Origin: an uncultured Draconibacterium sp.
GTDB taxonomy: Bacteria > Bacteroidota > Bacteroidia > Bacteroidales > Prolixibacteraceae
Assembly: GCF_963676735.1 (NCBI RefSeq)
Contig: NZ_OY781464.1
Coordinates: 4,621,001-4,685,000, forward strand
Direction of reading: 5' to 3'
DNA: 64,000 bases
How positions within the stretch are numbered: the stretch's first letter is position 1; each line of letters starts with the position of its first letter. The notes below the pieces were generated by a model, which saw nothing but the letters and a program-made list of their open reading frames with translations, did not search any database and was not told the DNA's origin. Of this stretch, positions 34,031-43,625 are shown in pieces. A program made the translations under genes and the position numbers.

Positions 34031-36409
34031 CTAGAAGAAATCATTGAAATCTTCGGGCGAATTATTTTTTTGTTCCTGCTCGTCGCAATCAAGGTTGATG
34101 TTAAAGTCGAGTGGTTTTTTAAATTGCATTTCTTCTTCGTTGTAGCCGATTGTTTTATCGGCCAGCACTTGTTTGTAAAAATAGCCCCAAATGGGCAGTG
34201 CCATATTGGCTCCCTGGCCCGATGAAATGGTTTTAAAATGGATGCTTCGCAGGTCGGCACCGGTCCATACTCCGGCAGTAAGCCTTGGAGTTGTGCCAAT
34301 AAACCAGCCGTCCGAGTGGTTCTGGGTGGTTCCTGTTTTTCCGGCAATGGGCATCGAAAATTCTCCGTACTCTTTTGTAACCCGCTCTCTCCATAGGTTA
34401 GAGCCGCGCAAGCGAATACCTGTTCCTTCGTTAATAACACCCTCAAGCAGGTTTAGCATGAGGTAGGCTGTTTGTTCATCGATAGCCTCGTGGCGTTCGG
34501 GCACAAACCGGGCAATTACATTGCCGTGCCGATCTTCAATTTTTGTTACAAAGTAAGGTTTTATAAACACCCCGAGGTTGGCAAAAGTGTTAAATGCGCC
34601 AACCATTTCGTACAAGGTAACATCCGACACGCCCAGGAACATTGAGTTTACCGGGTCAACAGGGCTGTAAATTCCAAGGTGTTTCATTACATCGACCACA
34701 GCCTGTGGGTTGTACTGCTTTAACACCCAGGCAGATATGCGGTTTTTCGAATTGGCCAATCCCCATTTTAGCGTAACCATTTTACCATCCATTTCCGGGT
34801 CAACATCCGAGTCTTTTGGCTCGTAAATGGTACCATCCCACTGAATAAACTGCTGACTTACATAGGGCACTTTTGTACAAGGAGTCAGTCCGTTTTGCAT
34901 GGCCAGCGTGTACAAAAATGGTTTTACTGTTGAACCAACCTGGCGTTTCCCTCCTTTAACCATGTCGTACATAAAATGCTTGTAATTGGGGCCGCCAACG
35001 TACGCTTTTACTTTCCCCGATTCGGTATCCATTGCCATAAACGACGAGCGGAAAAAACGCAGGTAATATTTCACCGAATCCATAGGCGTCATAAGCGTGT
35101 CAACCTCGCCACCCCACTTAAAAACAGTCATTTCAACCGGCTGGTTAAATGCTTTTTTTATGTCGTTAAAATTTTTACCCGCCAGGTGCATCACACGGTA
35201 ACGTTCGCTTTTTCTGATTTCCCGGTTAAGCAGGTCATCCACCTCTTCTTCGCTCATATTATCGGCAAAAGGTGGATTTTTCAGATCTTTCATGCTGCCA
35301 TCAAACAGGGGCTGCAGGTCGTGGCGCAAGTGCTGCTCAACTGCTGCCACTGCATATTTTTGCATGCGCGAATCAAGGGTGGTGTAAATCTTTAATCCGT
35401 CGGTGTAAATATCGTAGGGTTCGCCATTGGGTTTGGTGTTTTTATTGCACCAGCCAAACAAAGGGTTGTTTTCCCATTCATCCAAATCTTCAATGTATTT
35501 TTGTTCCTGCCACGAGGCATAGTTTCCGCGCTCAGGTTTTTTAGCCGTAAGTGTTAAACGCATGTATTCGCGGAGATAGGGAGCAGGGCCAAGTTTGTAA
35601 TCCACCTTTTGGTATTCCAGGTCAAGCGGCAGTTGTTTGACCGAGTCGGCAACCTCGTCGGTAATATAACCGTATTTTTCCATCTGGTTCAACACTACGT
35701 TCCGCCGTTGTAAAACCATCTCGGGGCGGCGAACAGGATTGAAAAGCGAGGAGTTTTTGGCCATTCCCACCAACATGGCAGCCTGGTGCAGTTGTAGCGA
35801 ATCGGGTTGAATATTAAAATAAACATCGGCTGCCGAACGTATGCCAACAGCATTATTTAAGTAATCGTACTTGTTTAGGTACATCAAAATAATTTCTTCC
35901 TTGGTGTAACTGCGTTCCAGCTTAACCGCAATAACCCACTCTTTAAATTTGCGTAATACCAGCTCTGTTTTACTCGAGAACCGATCGCGCGGAAAAAGCA
36001 TTTTTGCCAGCTGCTGACTCAAGGTACTTCCTCCTCCCGAACTTGTATCTCCGGTAACAATTCCTTTAACCACCCTAATCAGTCCACGAAAATCAATACC
36101 CGAATGGTCGTAAAAACGAACATCTTCGGTAGCAATTAAAGCATCAATTAAATGTGGGGGCAGGTTCTCGTAATTTACATAGGTGCGATTTTCCTGATTA
36201 AAGTATTTGTCCAGGGTGGGGCCATCTTCAAAAAATATCTCTGAGGCCAGAATATTTTGTGGGTTTTCAAGGTCCTCAAAGCTGGGCATAAAACCCAGTT
36301 TGCCATTGGCAATCAGAAAGAAAAGCAGAAATACAGAAAGTAAGCCTGCAACAACAACCGACCAAAAAACCAAGATGTATTTTTTAAAATTTCTTTTTGT
36401 TTCGCTCAT
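34031..36409 (-). CDS. Class A penicillin-binding protein (PBP1A-type)
   Basis: 792 aa. A short cytoplasmic tail, one membrane anchor (about 12-32), a glycosyltransferase domain with catalytic Glu in ATEDVRFYDHSGID and GGSTLSQQLAK, then a transpeptidase domain with GSTVKPFLY (S-x-x-K), NSKNRIS (S-x-N) and GKTGTTQNH (K-T-G). It polymerises and crosslinks peptidoglycan. The C-terminal tail is acidic (FNINLDCDEQEQKNNSPEDFNDFF). The ATG at 36409 is preferred: upstream in-frame codons contain the promoter. Confidence 0.95.
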   Translation of the reverse strand: MSETKRNFKKYILVFWSVVVAGLLSVFLLFFLIANGKLGFMPSFEDLENPQNILASEIFFEDGPTLDKYFNQENRTYVNYENLPPHLIDALIATEDVRFYDHSGIDFRGLIRVVKGIVTGDTSSGGGSTLSQQLAKMLFPRDRFSSKTELVLRKFKEWVIAVKLERSYTKEEIILMYLNKYDYLNNAVGIRSAADVYFNIQPDSLQLHQAAMLVGMAKNSSLFNPVRRPEMVLQRRNVVLNQMEKYGYITDEVADSVKQLPLDLEYQKVDYKLGPAPYLREYMRLTLTAKKPERGNYASWQEQKYIEDLDEWENNPLFGWCNKNTKPNGEPYDIYTDGLKIYTTLDSRMQKYAVAAVEQHLRHDLQPLFDGSMKDLKNPPFADNMSEEEVDDLLNREIRKSERYRVMHLAGKNFNDIKKAFNQPVEMTVFKWGGEVDTLMTPMDSVKYYLRFFRSSFMAMDTESGKVKAYVGGPNYKHFMYDMVKGGKRQVGSTVKPFLYTLAMQNGLTPCTKVPYVSQQFIQWDGTIYEPKDSDVDPEMDGKMVTLKWGLANSKNRISAWVLKQYNPQAVVDVMKHLGIYSPVDPVNSMFLGVSDVTLYEMVGAFNTFANLGVFIKPYFVTKIEDRHGNVIARFVPERHEAIDEQTAYLMLNLLEGVINEGTGIRLRGSNLWRERVTKEYGEFSMPIAGKTGTTQNHSDGWFIGTTPRLTAGVWTGADLRSIHFKTISSGQGANMALPIWGYFYKQVLADKTIGYNEEEMQFKKPLDFNINLDCDEQEQKNNSPEDFNDFF

Positions 36410-36435
36410 GAACTTCGCGGATTTTAATGTGGCAA

Positions 36436-36465
36436 CAAATATATACCATTCTGCCATGGCAGCAA
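36436..36465 (-). promoter_or_regulatory. Promoter of the PBP1A gene
   Basis: Minus-strand TTG (36463-36465), 19 bp, TATATTTG (36436-36443): the full Bacteroidota pattern, 26 bp before the ATG. It confirms the downstream start choice. Confidence 0.8.
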
Positions 36466-36624
36466 CTTAAATAACGGCCCGAAAATGGATAATATTTTAC
36501 TTTTTTAAAAATAAAATCATCATTTTCAATCATATAGAATTTGAAAAAATAGCGCTTTAAATTTTGAACTTAGCTTATCATTTTCTTTAATTTGCAGAAA
36601 TTTTAGCAACGGATTAGAAAATTT

Positions 36625-38958
36625 ATGCACAAAAACCTGGTAATAGTCGAGTCACCGGCAAAGGCAAAAACGATTGAGAAATTTCTTGGAGAAGGATTCA
36701 CCGTAACCTCAAGCATGGGTCATGTCAGAGACCTGGAAAAGAAAGACTTTGGTATCGATATTCAAAATAATTATCAACCCAAATACATCGTTTCATCTGA
36801 CAAGAAAAAGATAGTTTCAGAATTAAAAAAGTTAGCAAAAGGAGCCGAAATGGTTTGGCTCGCTTCCGATGAGGACCGCGAGGGAGAGGCTATTGCCTGG
36901 CACCTTAAAGAAGTGTTAAAGCTGAAAGACGACCGTATAAAACGAATTGTTTTTCATGAAATAACAAAGGATGCGATTACACGTGCAGTAGAAAAACCAC
37001 GTGAAATTGATGAGCACCTGGTAAATGCGCAGCAGGCTCGAAGAGTGCTTGATCGTATTGTTGGTTTCGAGGTATCGCCTGTTTTGTGGAAAAAAGTAAA
37101 ACCTTCGTTAAGTGCAGGGCGTGTTCAGTCGGTTGCCGTAAGGTTGATTGTTGAGCGCGAGCGCGAAATTCGTAATTTTAAATCGGAGACCTGGTTTCGG
37201 GTAAATGGTTACTTTTTAGTACCCGACGAAAATGGAAATACAACGGAGTTAAAAGCCGAATTATCCAAACGTTTTGAAACACGCGAGCAGGCCAATACTT
37301 TTCTCGAAAAATGTAAAACAGCCGAGTTTACGGTTAGCGATGTGGTAAAAAAACCGGGAAAACGTTCGCCGGCGCAACCTTTTACAACATCTACCTTGCA
37401 ACAAGAGGCGAGTCGCAAGCTGGGTTTCTCGGTATCGCAAACTATGGCCGTGGCGCAACGCCTTTACGAAAGTGGTAAAATAACCTACATGCGTACCGAC
37501 TCGGTAAACCTTTCGAGCCTTGCAATAAATACGTCAAAACAAAAAATTACTGAATTGCATGGCGAGAACTATGTAAAAATAAGAAAGTTTAAAACCAAAG
37601 CTAAAGGGGCTCAGGAGGCACACGAAGCCATTCGTCCAACCTACATGGAAAACCAAACCGTTGATGGTTCGTCTCAGGAACAGCGCTTGTACGAACTAAT
37701 CTGGAAACGTACCATTGCTTCGCAAATGGCTGATGCCATTTTGGAACGTACCAATGTAACTATTGACGTATCGAACGCTACCGAAAAATTCCAGGCCACA
37801 GGTGAGGTAATAGTTTTTGATGGTTTTCTGAGAGTGTATATCGAATCGACGGATGATGAAAATAGTAACGGAAATGGACAAACACTTATTCCGCCGGTAC
37901 ATGTAAACGACCAGTTGCGCATGAGTTCAGTGGTATCTACCCAGCGTTTTTCGCAACGTCCGCCACGTTTTACTGAAGCTTCGCTGGTAAAACGATTAGA
38001 AGAACTTGGTATAGGCCGTCCGTCAACTTACGCGCCAACCATTACCACGGTTCAAAACAGAAACTATGTGGTAAAAGAAGAGCGTCCGGGAGTGGAAAGA
38101 ACTTATTGCGTTCTTACCCTGAAAAATGGGAAAATAAAAGAGGAAGAAAAAACAGAAATTACAGGAGCTGAAAAAAATAAACTCTTTCCAACCGATATCG
38201 GTATTGTTGTAAATGATTTTCTGATGGAAAATTTCGATCAGATAATGGATTACAATTTTACTGCAAACGTAGAAAAGGAATTTGATGATATTGCCGACGG
38301 AAAAAAGGTTTGGAACGAGATGATCGACAAATTCTATCAGCCGTTTCATGGTAAAGTAGAAGATGCACTGGAGAATGCAGAGCGATCAAAAGGCGAGCGT
38401 ATTTTAGGTACCGACCCGAAAACCGGCAAACAGGTGTCGGTAAAAATTGGTCGTTTCGGACCATTGGCTCAGCTGGGAGAAGCCTCGCAGGAAGAGGGAG
38501 CAGAAAAACCGCAGTTCTCAAGCTTAAGATCGGGGCAGCATATTGAAACAATTTCGCTTGATGAAGCACTTGATTTGTTTAAACTGCCACGAGAACTTGG
38601 CGAATATGAAGATAAAAAAGTAACAGTTGCCATTGGCCGTTTTGGCCCTTATGTGCGTCACGATAATAAGTTTGTATCGCTTGGAAAAGAAGACGATCCG
38701 TACTCGGTTAAGTTAGACAGGGCTATTGAACTAATTGAGGCCAAGCGCGAAAAAGACCGGAAGGCAGTGGTAAAACTTTTTGAAGAGGATGCCGAGCTGC
38801 AGGTGCTTAACGGAAGATGGGGCCCCTATATTAAATTCAAAAAGAAAAATTATAAAATACCAAAAACAGTGAAAGCCGAGGAGTTGAATTACGAAGATTG
38901 TATGAAGCTTATTGAAGCAGCTCCTGAGCCAAAAACCAAACGAGGTAGAAAAAAATAA
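36625..38958 (+). CDS. topA: DNA topoisomerase I
   Basis: 777 aa type IA topoisomerase. The Toprim domain (VIVESPAKAKTIEKFLG, SDEDREGEAIAWHL) is followed by the catalytic core with the active Tyr in GKITYMRTDSVNLS and ERTNVTID. The C terminus has three topo-C repeats (KIGRFGPLAQLG, AIGRFGPYVRH, LNGRWGPYIKFKKKNYKIP) in place of Cys4 zinc ribbons, as usual for Bacteroidota, then a basic tail (KTKRGRKK). It relaxes negative supercoils. Confidence 0.97.
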   Translation: MHKNLVIVESPAKAKTIEKFLGEGFTVTSSMGHVRDLEKKDFGIDIQNNYQPKYIVSSDKKKIVSELKKLAKGAEMVWLASDEDREGEAIAWHLKEVLKLKDDRIKRIVFHEITKDAITRAVEKPREIDEHLVNAQQARRVLDRIVGFEVSPVLWKKVKPSLSAGRVQSVAVRLIVEREREIRNFKSETWFRVNGYFLVPDENGNTTELKAELSKRFETREQANTFLEKCKTAEFTVSDVVKKPGKRSPAQPFTTSTLQQEASRKLGFSVSQTMAVAQRLYESGKITYMRTDSVNLSSLAINTSKQKITELHGENYVKIRKFKTKAKGAQEAHEAIRPTYMENQTVDGSSQEQRLYELIWKRTIASQMADAILERTNVTIDVSNATEKFQATGEVIVFDGFLRVYIESTDDENSNGNGQTLIPPVHVNDQLRMSSVVSTQRFSQRPPRFTEASLVKRLEELGIGRPSTYAPTITTVQNRNYVVKEERPGVERTYCVLTLKNGKIKEEEKTEITGAEKNKLFPTDIGIVVNDFLMENFDQIMDYNFTANVEKEFDDIADGKKVWNEMIDKFYQPFHGKVEDALENAERSKGERILGTDPKTGKQVSVKIGRFGPLAQLGEASQEEGAEKPQFSSLRSGQHIETISLDEALDLFKLPRELGEYEDKKVTVAIGRFGPYVRHDNKFVSLGKEDDPYSVKLDRAIELIEAKREKDRKAVVKLFEEDAELQVLNGRWGPYIKFKKKNYKIPKTVKAEELNYEDCMKLIEAAPEPKTKRGRKK

Positions 38959-38961
38959 CAG

Positions 38962-39000
38962 ATAAAGGCAGATGATTTACTCATTTGCCTTTATTTTTAA
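38962..39000 (+). terminator. Terminator after topA
   Basis: ATAAAGGCA pairs with TGCCTTTAT, with an inner ATGA/TCAT pair, followed by T5. It separates topA from the arginase-fold gene only 15 bp away. Confidence 0.75.
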
Positions 39001-39009
39001 ACAAAAAAA

Positions 39010-40161
39010 ATGAACTTGTTTCCTTATTTCGATCCCGTGGATTTTTCGCAGTACACAGATGTGGTGCCCTTTGCCTGGAAATATTCGATGGGCGCAAGTA
39101 TTGAAAAAAACACACTTAAACTGCAGGAAGGTCGGTTAAAGAATATCGAGCTGGCTATTGTTGGTGTGCCCTTTAACAGCGAAAAGGACGACTTTAAGCT
39201 AACCCCAAATCCCGACAAAGTACGACAGGCATTTTACAGCCTTGCCGGTGTTGGGAAACTAAATATTATCGACTTTGGAAATTTAAAATCGTCGAGTAGC
39301 CATAAAGGAAACTACCTGGCACTTCGTGATGTGGTAGATTACCTGAATGAATTGGATATAGTTACTATTGTTATTGGTGGTAGTCAGGATTATTCTTACG
39401 GTGTCTGCCAGGCTTTTATGTCCGATCCGTTTTTCTCATTTAGCACTATCGATGCCTTTTTAGATGTAAAAAAAGGAGTGGAATCACTGCATCAAAGTAA
39501 CTATTTGTCGCAGGTGTTTAAAACGCTGCCCGATTTGTTCCAGTTTAGTTTAATTGGCTACCAAAGTCACTATGTTCCTGAAAGTTATTTTAAAAAGACT
39601 AAAGGAATGGGTTTGCACTTGCGATTAGGAAAACTGCGTGACAATTTTAATGCAGCAGAACCCATTCTCCGAAACAGCCATTTTCTCAGTTTCGATATGT
39701 GTGCGCTAAAACACTCGGAAGCACCGGGTCGTTTTATGCTGCCCAATGGCTTGTATGCCGACGAAGCCTGCCAGTTGCTCAAGTATGCCGGATCCGGCAC
39801 TCGTTTAAAAGTATTTGGCTTGTTTGGGCTTAGCGGAAAAGAAGAAGCCGACCCGCTTGCCGTAAACCTGGCAGCCCAACTGGTGTGGTATTTTGTTCAG
39901 GGCTATCTTTTGCGCGACAAAAGTAATCCCGGCACTGGTGTCGGCTACTTAAATTACCGTGTGGAAATTCCTGAACTTGCTTCGCCACTAATTTTTTACA
40001 AGAATGAAAATACCGACCAATGGTGGATTCAGGTGCAGGCTGTTAACGGAGAAATAAAATATTTTGCCTGCTCGGAAAAAGATTACGAGGTGGCCTGCAA
40101 CAACGAAATTCCTGAAATTTGGTTAAAATATGTGCAAAAAACCGATGAGAAATTAAAATAA
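39010..40161 (+). CDS. Arginase/formimidoylglutamase-fold protein with altered metal site
   Basis: 383 aa. The ureohydrolase pattern is recognisable: VIGGSQDYSYG at the place of GGxHx, STIDAFLDVKKG at NFDAHxD, and LSFDMCALKHSEAPG at the D-x-D loop. Of the six canonical Mn ligands, both His are replaced (Gln, Phe) and the last Asp by Cys. A normal two-Mn site is therefore unlikely, suggesting a pseudoenzyme or changed chemistry. It lies 117 bp upstream of porP on the same strand. This gene and porP are linked in other Bacteroidota as far as I recall; its role in secretion is not established. Confidence 0.78.
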   Translation: MNLFPYFDPVDFSQYTDVVPFAWKYSMGASIEKNTLKLQEGRLKNIELAIVGVPFNSEKDDFKLTPNPDKVRQAFYSLAGVGKLNIIDFGNLKSSSSHKGNYLALRDVVDYLNELDIVTIVIGGSQDYSYGVCQAFMSDPFFSFSTIDAFLDVKKGVESLHQSNYLSQVFKTLPDLFQFSLIGYQSHYVPESYFKKTKGMGLHLRLGKLRDNFNAAEPILRNSHFLSFDMCALKHSEAPGRFMLPNGLYADEACQLLKYAGSGTRLKVFGLFGLSGKEEADPLAVNLAAQLVWYFVQGYLLRDKSNPGTGVGYLNYRVEIPELASPLIFYKNENTDQWWIQVQAVNGEIKYFACSEKDYEVACNNEIPEIWLKYVQKTDEKLK

Positions 40162-40278
40162 TACCTCCAGAACAACGTTCTTTGCATACCTTGTTAACAG
40201 TTGATTGTTACAAACAACATTATTTTGTTTCTTTGCCGCAGCAGAGAAAAGGCTAAATTGCCCTATGAAAAGAGAAGT

Positions 40279-41220
40279 ATGAAAAAAGTTATATCTTTTT
40301 TTATTTTAATGGTAACAACTTATGTATCATTTGGACAGATAGATCCGCAATACACCAATAACATGTTTTATAAGTTAAGTGTAAATCCCGGGTACGCTGG
40401 TGCAGAAGATGCCATAAGTGGCACCCTTTTAAATCGTTATCAGTGGTCGGGGTTTGAAGGCGCACCAAAAACGCTGGTTTTTAGTGTTGATGCTGCCATT
40501 GATGCTTTTGGAGCCCCAGGAGGAATAGGTGTTAATGTGATTAGCGATGAATTTGGTTTTTATAAGAATACCTGGGTGAATTTTAACTATTCATACAAAG
40601 TAACAACCGCATTAGGAACATTGGGACTGGGCGTTTCACCCGGAATTTATAATTTTAATATTAATCCGGAATGGAGTGTGCCCGAAGGAGAAATCTACAC
40701 CCAGGCTGAATCAGACCCTGCAGTGCCCAATGCCGAGTCGAGCCAAATAACCTTTGACGCCGGTTTTGGAGCATACCTTTATACCAACAAGTATTATGCT
40801 GGTTTTTCTATAACACATTTAAATCAGGGCGAAGTTAAGTTCGATGAAACGTCTACTGCGTTTCTTACCCGAACCTACTATTTATCTGGCGGATACAATA
40901 TTAAGCTATCCGATCCGTTATTTGAGGTGCGACCATCGTTCTTTTTCAAATCAGATATAGCAACCTGGCAACTCGATTTAAATGCAAATGTTGTTTATAA
41001 CGATAAATTTTGGGGTGGCATCTCTTACCGTGTTCAGGACGCTATAGCCTTGTTAATGGGGATGGAACTGTTTAACGGAATGCGAATTGGTTACTCGTTT
41101 GATTTGGTAACATCGGCGCTAAAAAGTGGCGGTTTTGCCTCAAACGAATTTTTTGTGAGCTATTCCATTGATTTGGAGCGAAATCGTAACCAAAAGTATA
41201 AGAGTATTAGATTTTTGTAA
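40279..41220 (+). CDS. porP: PorP/SprF-family type IX secretion outer-membrane protein
   Basis: 313 aa. Signal peptide 1-19 (YVSFG-Q), then the family start QIDPQYTNNMFYKLSVNPGYAGAEDAISGTLLNRYQWSGFEGAPKT. A beta-barrel of about 14 strands follows (YNIKLSDPLFEVRPSFFFKSD), ending SIDLERNRNQKYKSIRFL. PorP links the periplasmic T9SS ring to the outer membrane in Porphyromonas. It heads the secretion block; 110 bp separate it from gldK. The ATG at 40279 is preferred over an upstream TTG. Confidence 0.9.
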   Translation: MKKVISFFILMVTTYVSFGQIDPQYTNNMFYKLSVNPGYAGAEDAISGTLLNRYQWSGFEGAPKTLVFSVDAAIDAFGAPGGIGVNVISDEFGFYKNTWVNFNYSYKVTTALGTLGLGVSPGIYNFNINPEWSVPEGEIYTQAESDPAVPNAESSQITFDAGFGAYLYTNKYYAGFSITHLNQGEVKFDETSTAFLTRTYYLSGGYNIKLSDPLFEVRPSFFFKSDIATWQLDLNANVVYNDKFWGGISYRVQDAIALLMGMELFNGMRIGYSFDLVTSALKSGGFASNEFFVSYSIDLERNRNQKYKSIRFL

Positions 41221-41330
41221 TTTATATATTTATTGAATAAAAAAAGGAACAGAAATTAATATTTTATTATTTCATTGTTTCTACTTATTTTTAGCGACTA
41301 ATCAGAGCTCGAAAAAGTAAAATACACATT

Positions 41331-42677
41331 ATGAAAAAACTACTTTCTATTGCAACTGTATTCTTCATTGCACTCAGTTTTGTCGGATGCCTTGGTGGTG
41401 GTTCGGGAGGAAACGAAGAATTAACAGGAGTACAAAGAAGGCAGCGATTTAAAGAAACGCAACCCCTTGGAATGGTTTACATTCGTCGGGGAAGTTTCAA
41501 TATTGGGCCTAGCGATCAGGATGCAAGTATGTCTGGTGTGCCAACCAAAACCGTTTCGCAAGATCCGTTCTGGATGGATGATACCGAGATTACCAACAAC
41601 GAATACCGTCAGTTTGTTGAATATGTAAAAGAATCGATGGCACGTCGGATGTTAGGCGATCAGTATCCAGAATTCCTGATTACCGAAGACCGTGACGGGA
41701 ACATTATCGATCCTCCTGAAATTAACTGGAGAGAAAAAATCGATTGGAGTGACCCCGATATGCAAATGGCGATGGAGGATATGTATCTTCCGGAAAATGA
41801 GCGGTTCTTTGGTAGAAAAGAATTTGATACCCGAAAATTTGTATACGAATATTGGTGGATTGATTTGCACCAGGCAGCAAAAAGGCAAAACAGCTTTAAT
41901 TACGAAACACAACGTTACGAAGGTAATGTGTACAATACCGAAGGCGATTTAGTACCCATCGAAAACCGTTCATCGTTTATGATGCGCGACCAGGTACACG
42001 TTTATCCCGATACGCTTTGCTGGATCAGAGATTTTACTTACTCATACAACGAGCCGCTTGCTACGCGTTATTTCTGGCATCCGGGTTTTGATGATTATCC
42101 GGTGGTTGGTTTAACCTGGAAACAGGTGAATGCATTTTGTAACTGGAGAACAAAAATTCAGTCAGACTTTTTGGAAGACAGAGGTGAGCCAACTTTAATG
42201 GCTTACCGTTTACCTACCGAAGTAGAATGGGAATATGCTGCACGCGGAGGAAAAGAATTTTCGATGTACCCATGGGGTGGTTACTATACCCGCGACGACA
42301 AAGGCGTTTTTCTGGCCAACTTTAAACCCTTACGCGGTAATTATGTTGAAGATGGCTCGATTGCAACGATAAAGGTTGGTAGTTACGATCCGAATGAATA
42401 CGGATTGTACGACATGGCCGGTAATGTTGCCGAGTGGACAAGCACTGCCTACGATGAAGCTGGCTATAACTATTTTAGCGATTTAAACCCAACATTTACA
42501 TACAATGCCCGTAAGGATGACCCTCCTGTGATGAAGCGAAAAGTAATCAGAGGTGGATCCTGGAAAGATATTTCGCAGTTTGTGCAGGTTTCTACGCGTA
42601 ACTTCGAATATCAGGATACCACGAAATCTTACGTAGGTTTCCGCTGTGTTCGCTCAACTTTTGGAGAGGAATTTTAG
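41331..42677 (+). CDS. gldK: T9SS ring lipoprotein GldK/PorK
   Basis: 448 aa. Lipoprotein signal with lipobox LSFVGC, Cys20. The rest has the formylglycine-generating-enzyme (SUMF1) fold: GMVYIRRGSFNIGPSD, DDTEITNNEYRQFVEYV, RLPTEVEWEYAARGG, YDMAGNVAEWTST, VIRGGSWKDI and GFRCVRS. The copper-binding catalytic Cys pair of true FGE is missing, so the fold is structural. GldK and GldN form the periplasmic ring attached to the outer membrane. First of gldKLMN with gaps of 30, 12 and 6 bp. Confidence 0.95.
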   Translation: MKKLLSIATVFFIALSFVGCLGGGSGGNEELTGVQRRQRFKETQPLGMVYIRRGSFNIGPSDQDASMSGVPTKTVSQDPFWMDDTEITNNEYRQFVEYVKESMARRMLGDQYPEFLITEDRDGNIIDPPEINWREKIDWSDPDMQMAMEDMYLPENERFFGRKEFDTRKFVYEYWWIDLHQAAKRQNSFNYETQRYEGNVYNTEGDLVPIENRSSFMMRDQVHVYPDTLCWIRDFTYSYNEPLATRYFWHPGFDDYPVVGLTWKQVNAFCNWRTKIQSDFLEDRGEPTLMAYRLPTEVEWEYAARGGKEFSMYPWGGYYTRDDKGVFLANFKPLRGNYVEDGSIATIKVGSYDPNEYGLYDMAGNVAEWTSTAYDEAGYNYFSDLNPTFTYNARKDDPPVMKRKVIRGGSWKDISQFVQVSTRNFEYQDTTKSYVGFRCVRSTFGEEF

Positions 42678-42707
42678 TCCTATTATTAAACAATTATACC
42701 AAACAAT

Positions 42708-43613
42708 ATGAATCTGGGAGAACTTTTTAAGACTAAGCGCTGGAAAACATTCATGGGGTTCGTTTATGGATGGGGTGCTGCTGTTGTTATGGTTGGTGCC
42801 TTATTTAAGCTAGAACACTGGCAAGGCTCCAGCGAGTTATTAACTGTAGGATTGTTAACAGAGGCATTCATTTTCTTCCTTTCGGCATTCGAACCTCCTA
42901 TGGAAATTCCTGAATGGGAAAAAGTGTATCCGGAATTGAGTGAAGATTACGAGCTCGAAGAAATGAAAGAGCTAAAAGCTACAAATAACGGAGGACTTGA
43001 AGCACTGTTTGGCAATTCTGAACTTACTCCGGAGTTAATGGATAATGTGAGTAAAGGACTGGCAGAGCTGAGTAATACGGCAAAAGGTATTAGCGATATT
43101 TCTTCTGCTACTCTGGCTACTGATATGTATGTAAAGAACCTGGGGTCAGCATCAGAATCGATGAACTCGTTCGCTCAAATTAATAACAAAGCTAACGAAT
43201 CAATTGATAAATCGGTTAATACACTGGTTAACTCTTATTCGATTGCAGCAAGCCAGCTGACTGAAACGGGTAAAAATCTTTCTGCAGTATACCAAAAGTC
43301 ATCAGACCTTATTTCAGGAGAATTGGATAACATTGGAAACAGTTCAAAGCAGTATTCCGGAAACCTGGATCGACTGAACAAGAACCTGGATAGCCTTAAC
43401 AGCAGTTTTGAAAACCAATTAAAAGATACTCAGGATCAGTTTAAAGCCAACCAGAAATTTAATCAGGACCTGGCACAAATGAACAGTATCCTGACATCAT
43501 CGGTTGATGAACTGAAAAAATATAAAGAGAATGCGGAAACACTCAACAAGAACCTGGAAGCCTTAAATACCATTTATGGCAACATGTTGGGTGCAATGAG
43601 CTATAAAAAGTAA
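42708..43613 (+). CDS. gldL: T9SS inner-membrane motor protein GldL/PorL
   Basis: 301 aa. Two N-terminal membrane helices (about 13-33 and 43-62) carry the conserved acidic residue GLLTEAFIFFLSAFEPP used in proton-driven torque. A long helical cytoplasmic tail (about 110-301) is rich in Ser/Asn and heptad patterns (LDRLNKNLDSLNSSFENQLKD). With GldM it forms the proton-motive-force motor. Confidence 0.95.
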   Translation: MNLGELFKTKRWKTFMGFVYGWGAAVVMVGALFKLEHWQGSSELLTVGLLTEAFIFFLSAFEPPMEIPEWEKVYPELSEDYELEEMKELKATNNGGLEALFGNSELTPELMDNVSKGLAELSNTAKGISDISSATLATDMYVKNLGSASESMNSFAQINNKANESIDKSVNTLVNSYSIAASQLTETGKNLSAVYQKSSDLISGELDNIGNSSKQYSGNLDRLNKNLDSLNSSFENQLKDTQDQFKANQKFNQDLAQMNSILTSSVDELKKYKENAETLNKNLEALNTIYGNMLGAMSYKK

Positions 43614-43625
43614 AGTCCGAAGCGT

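Noticed and set aside
34024..34446. Alternate-frame minus-strand ORF of 140 codons within PBP1A
   Set aside because: Out of frame inside the intact transpeptidase domain; low-complexity, no domain.
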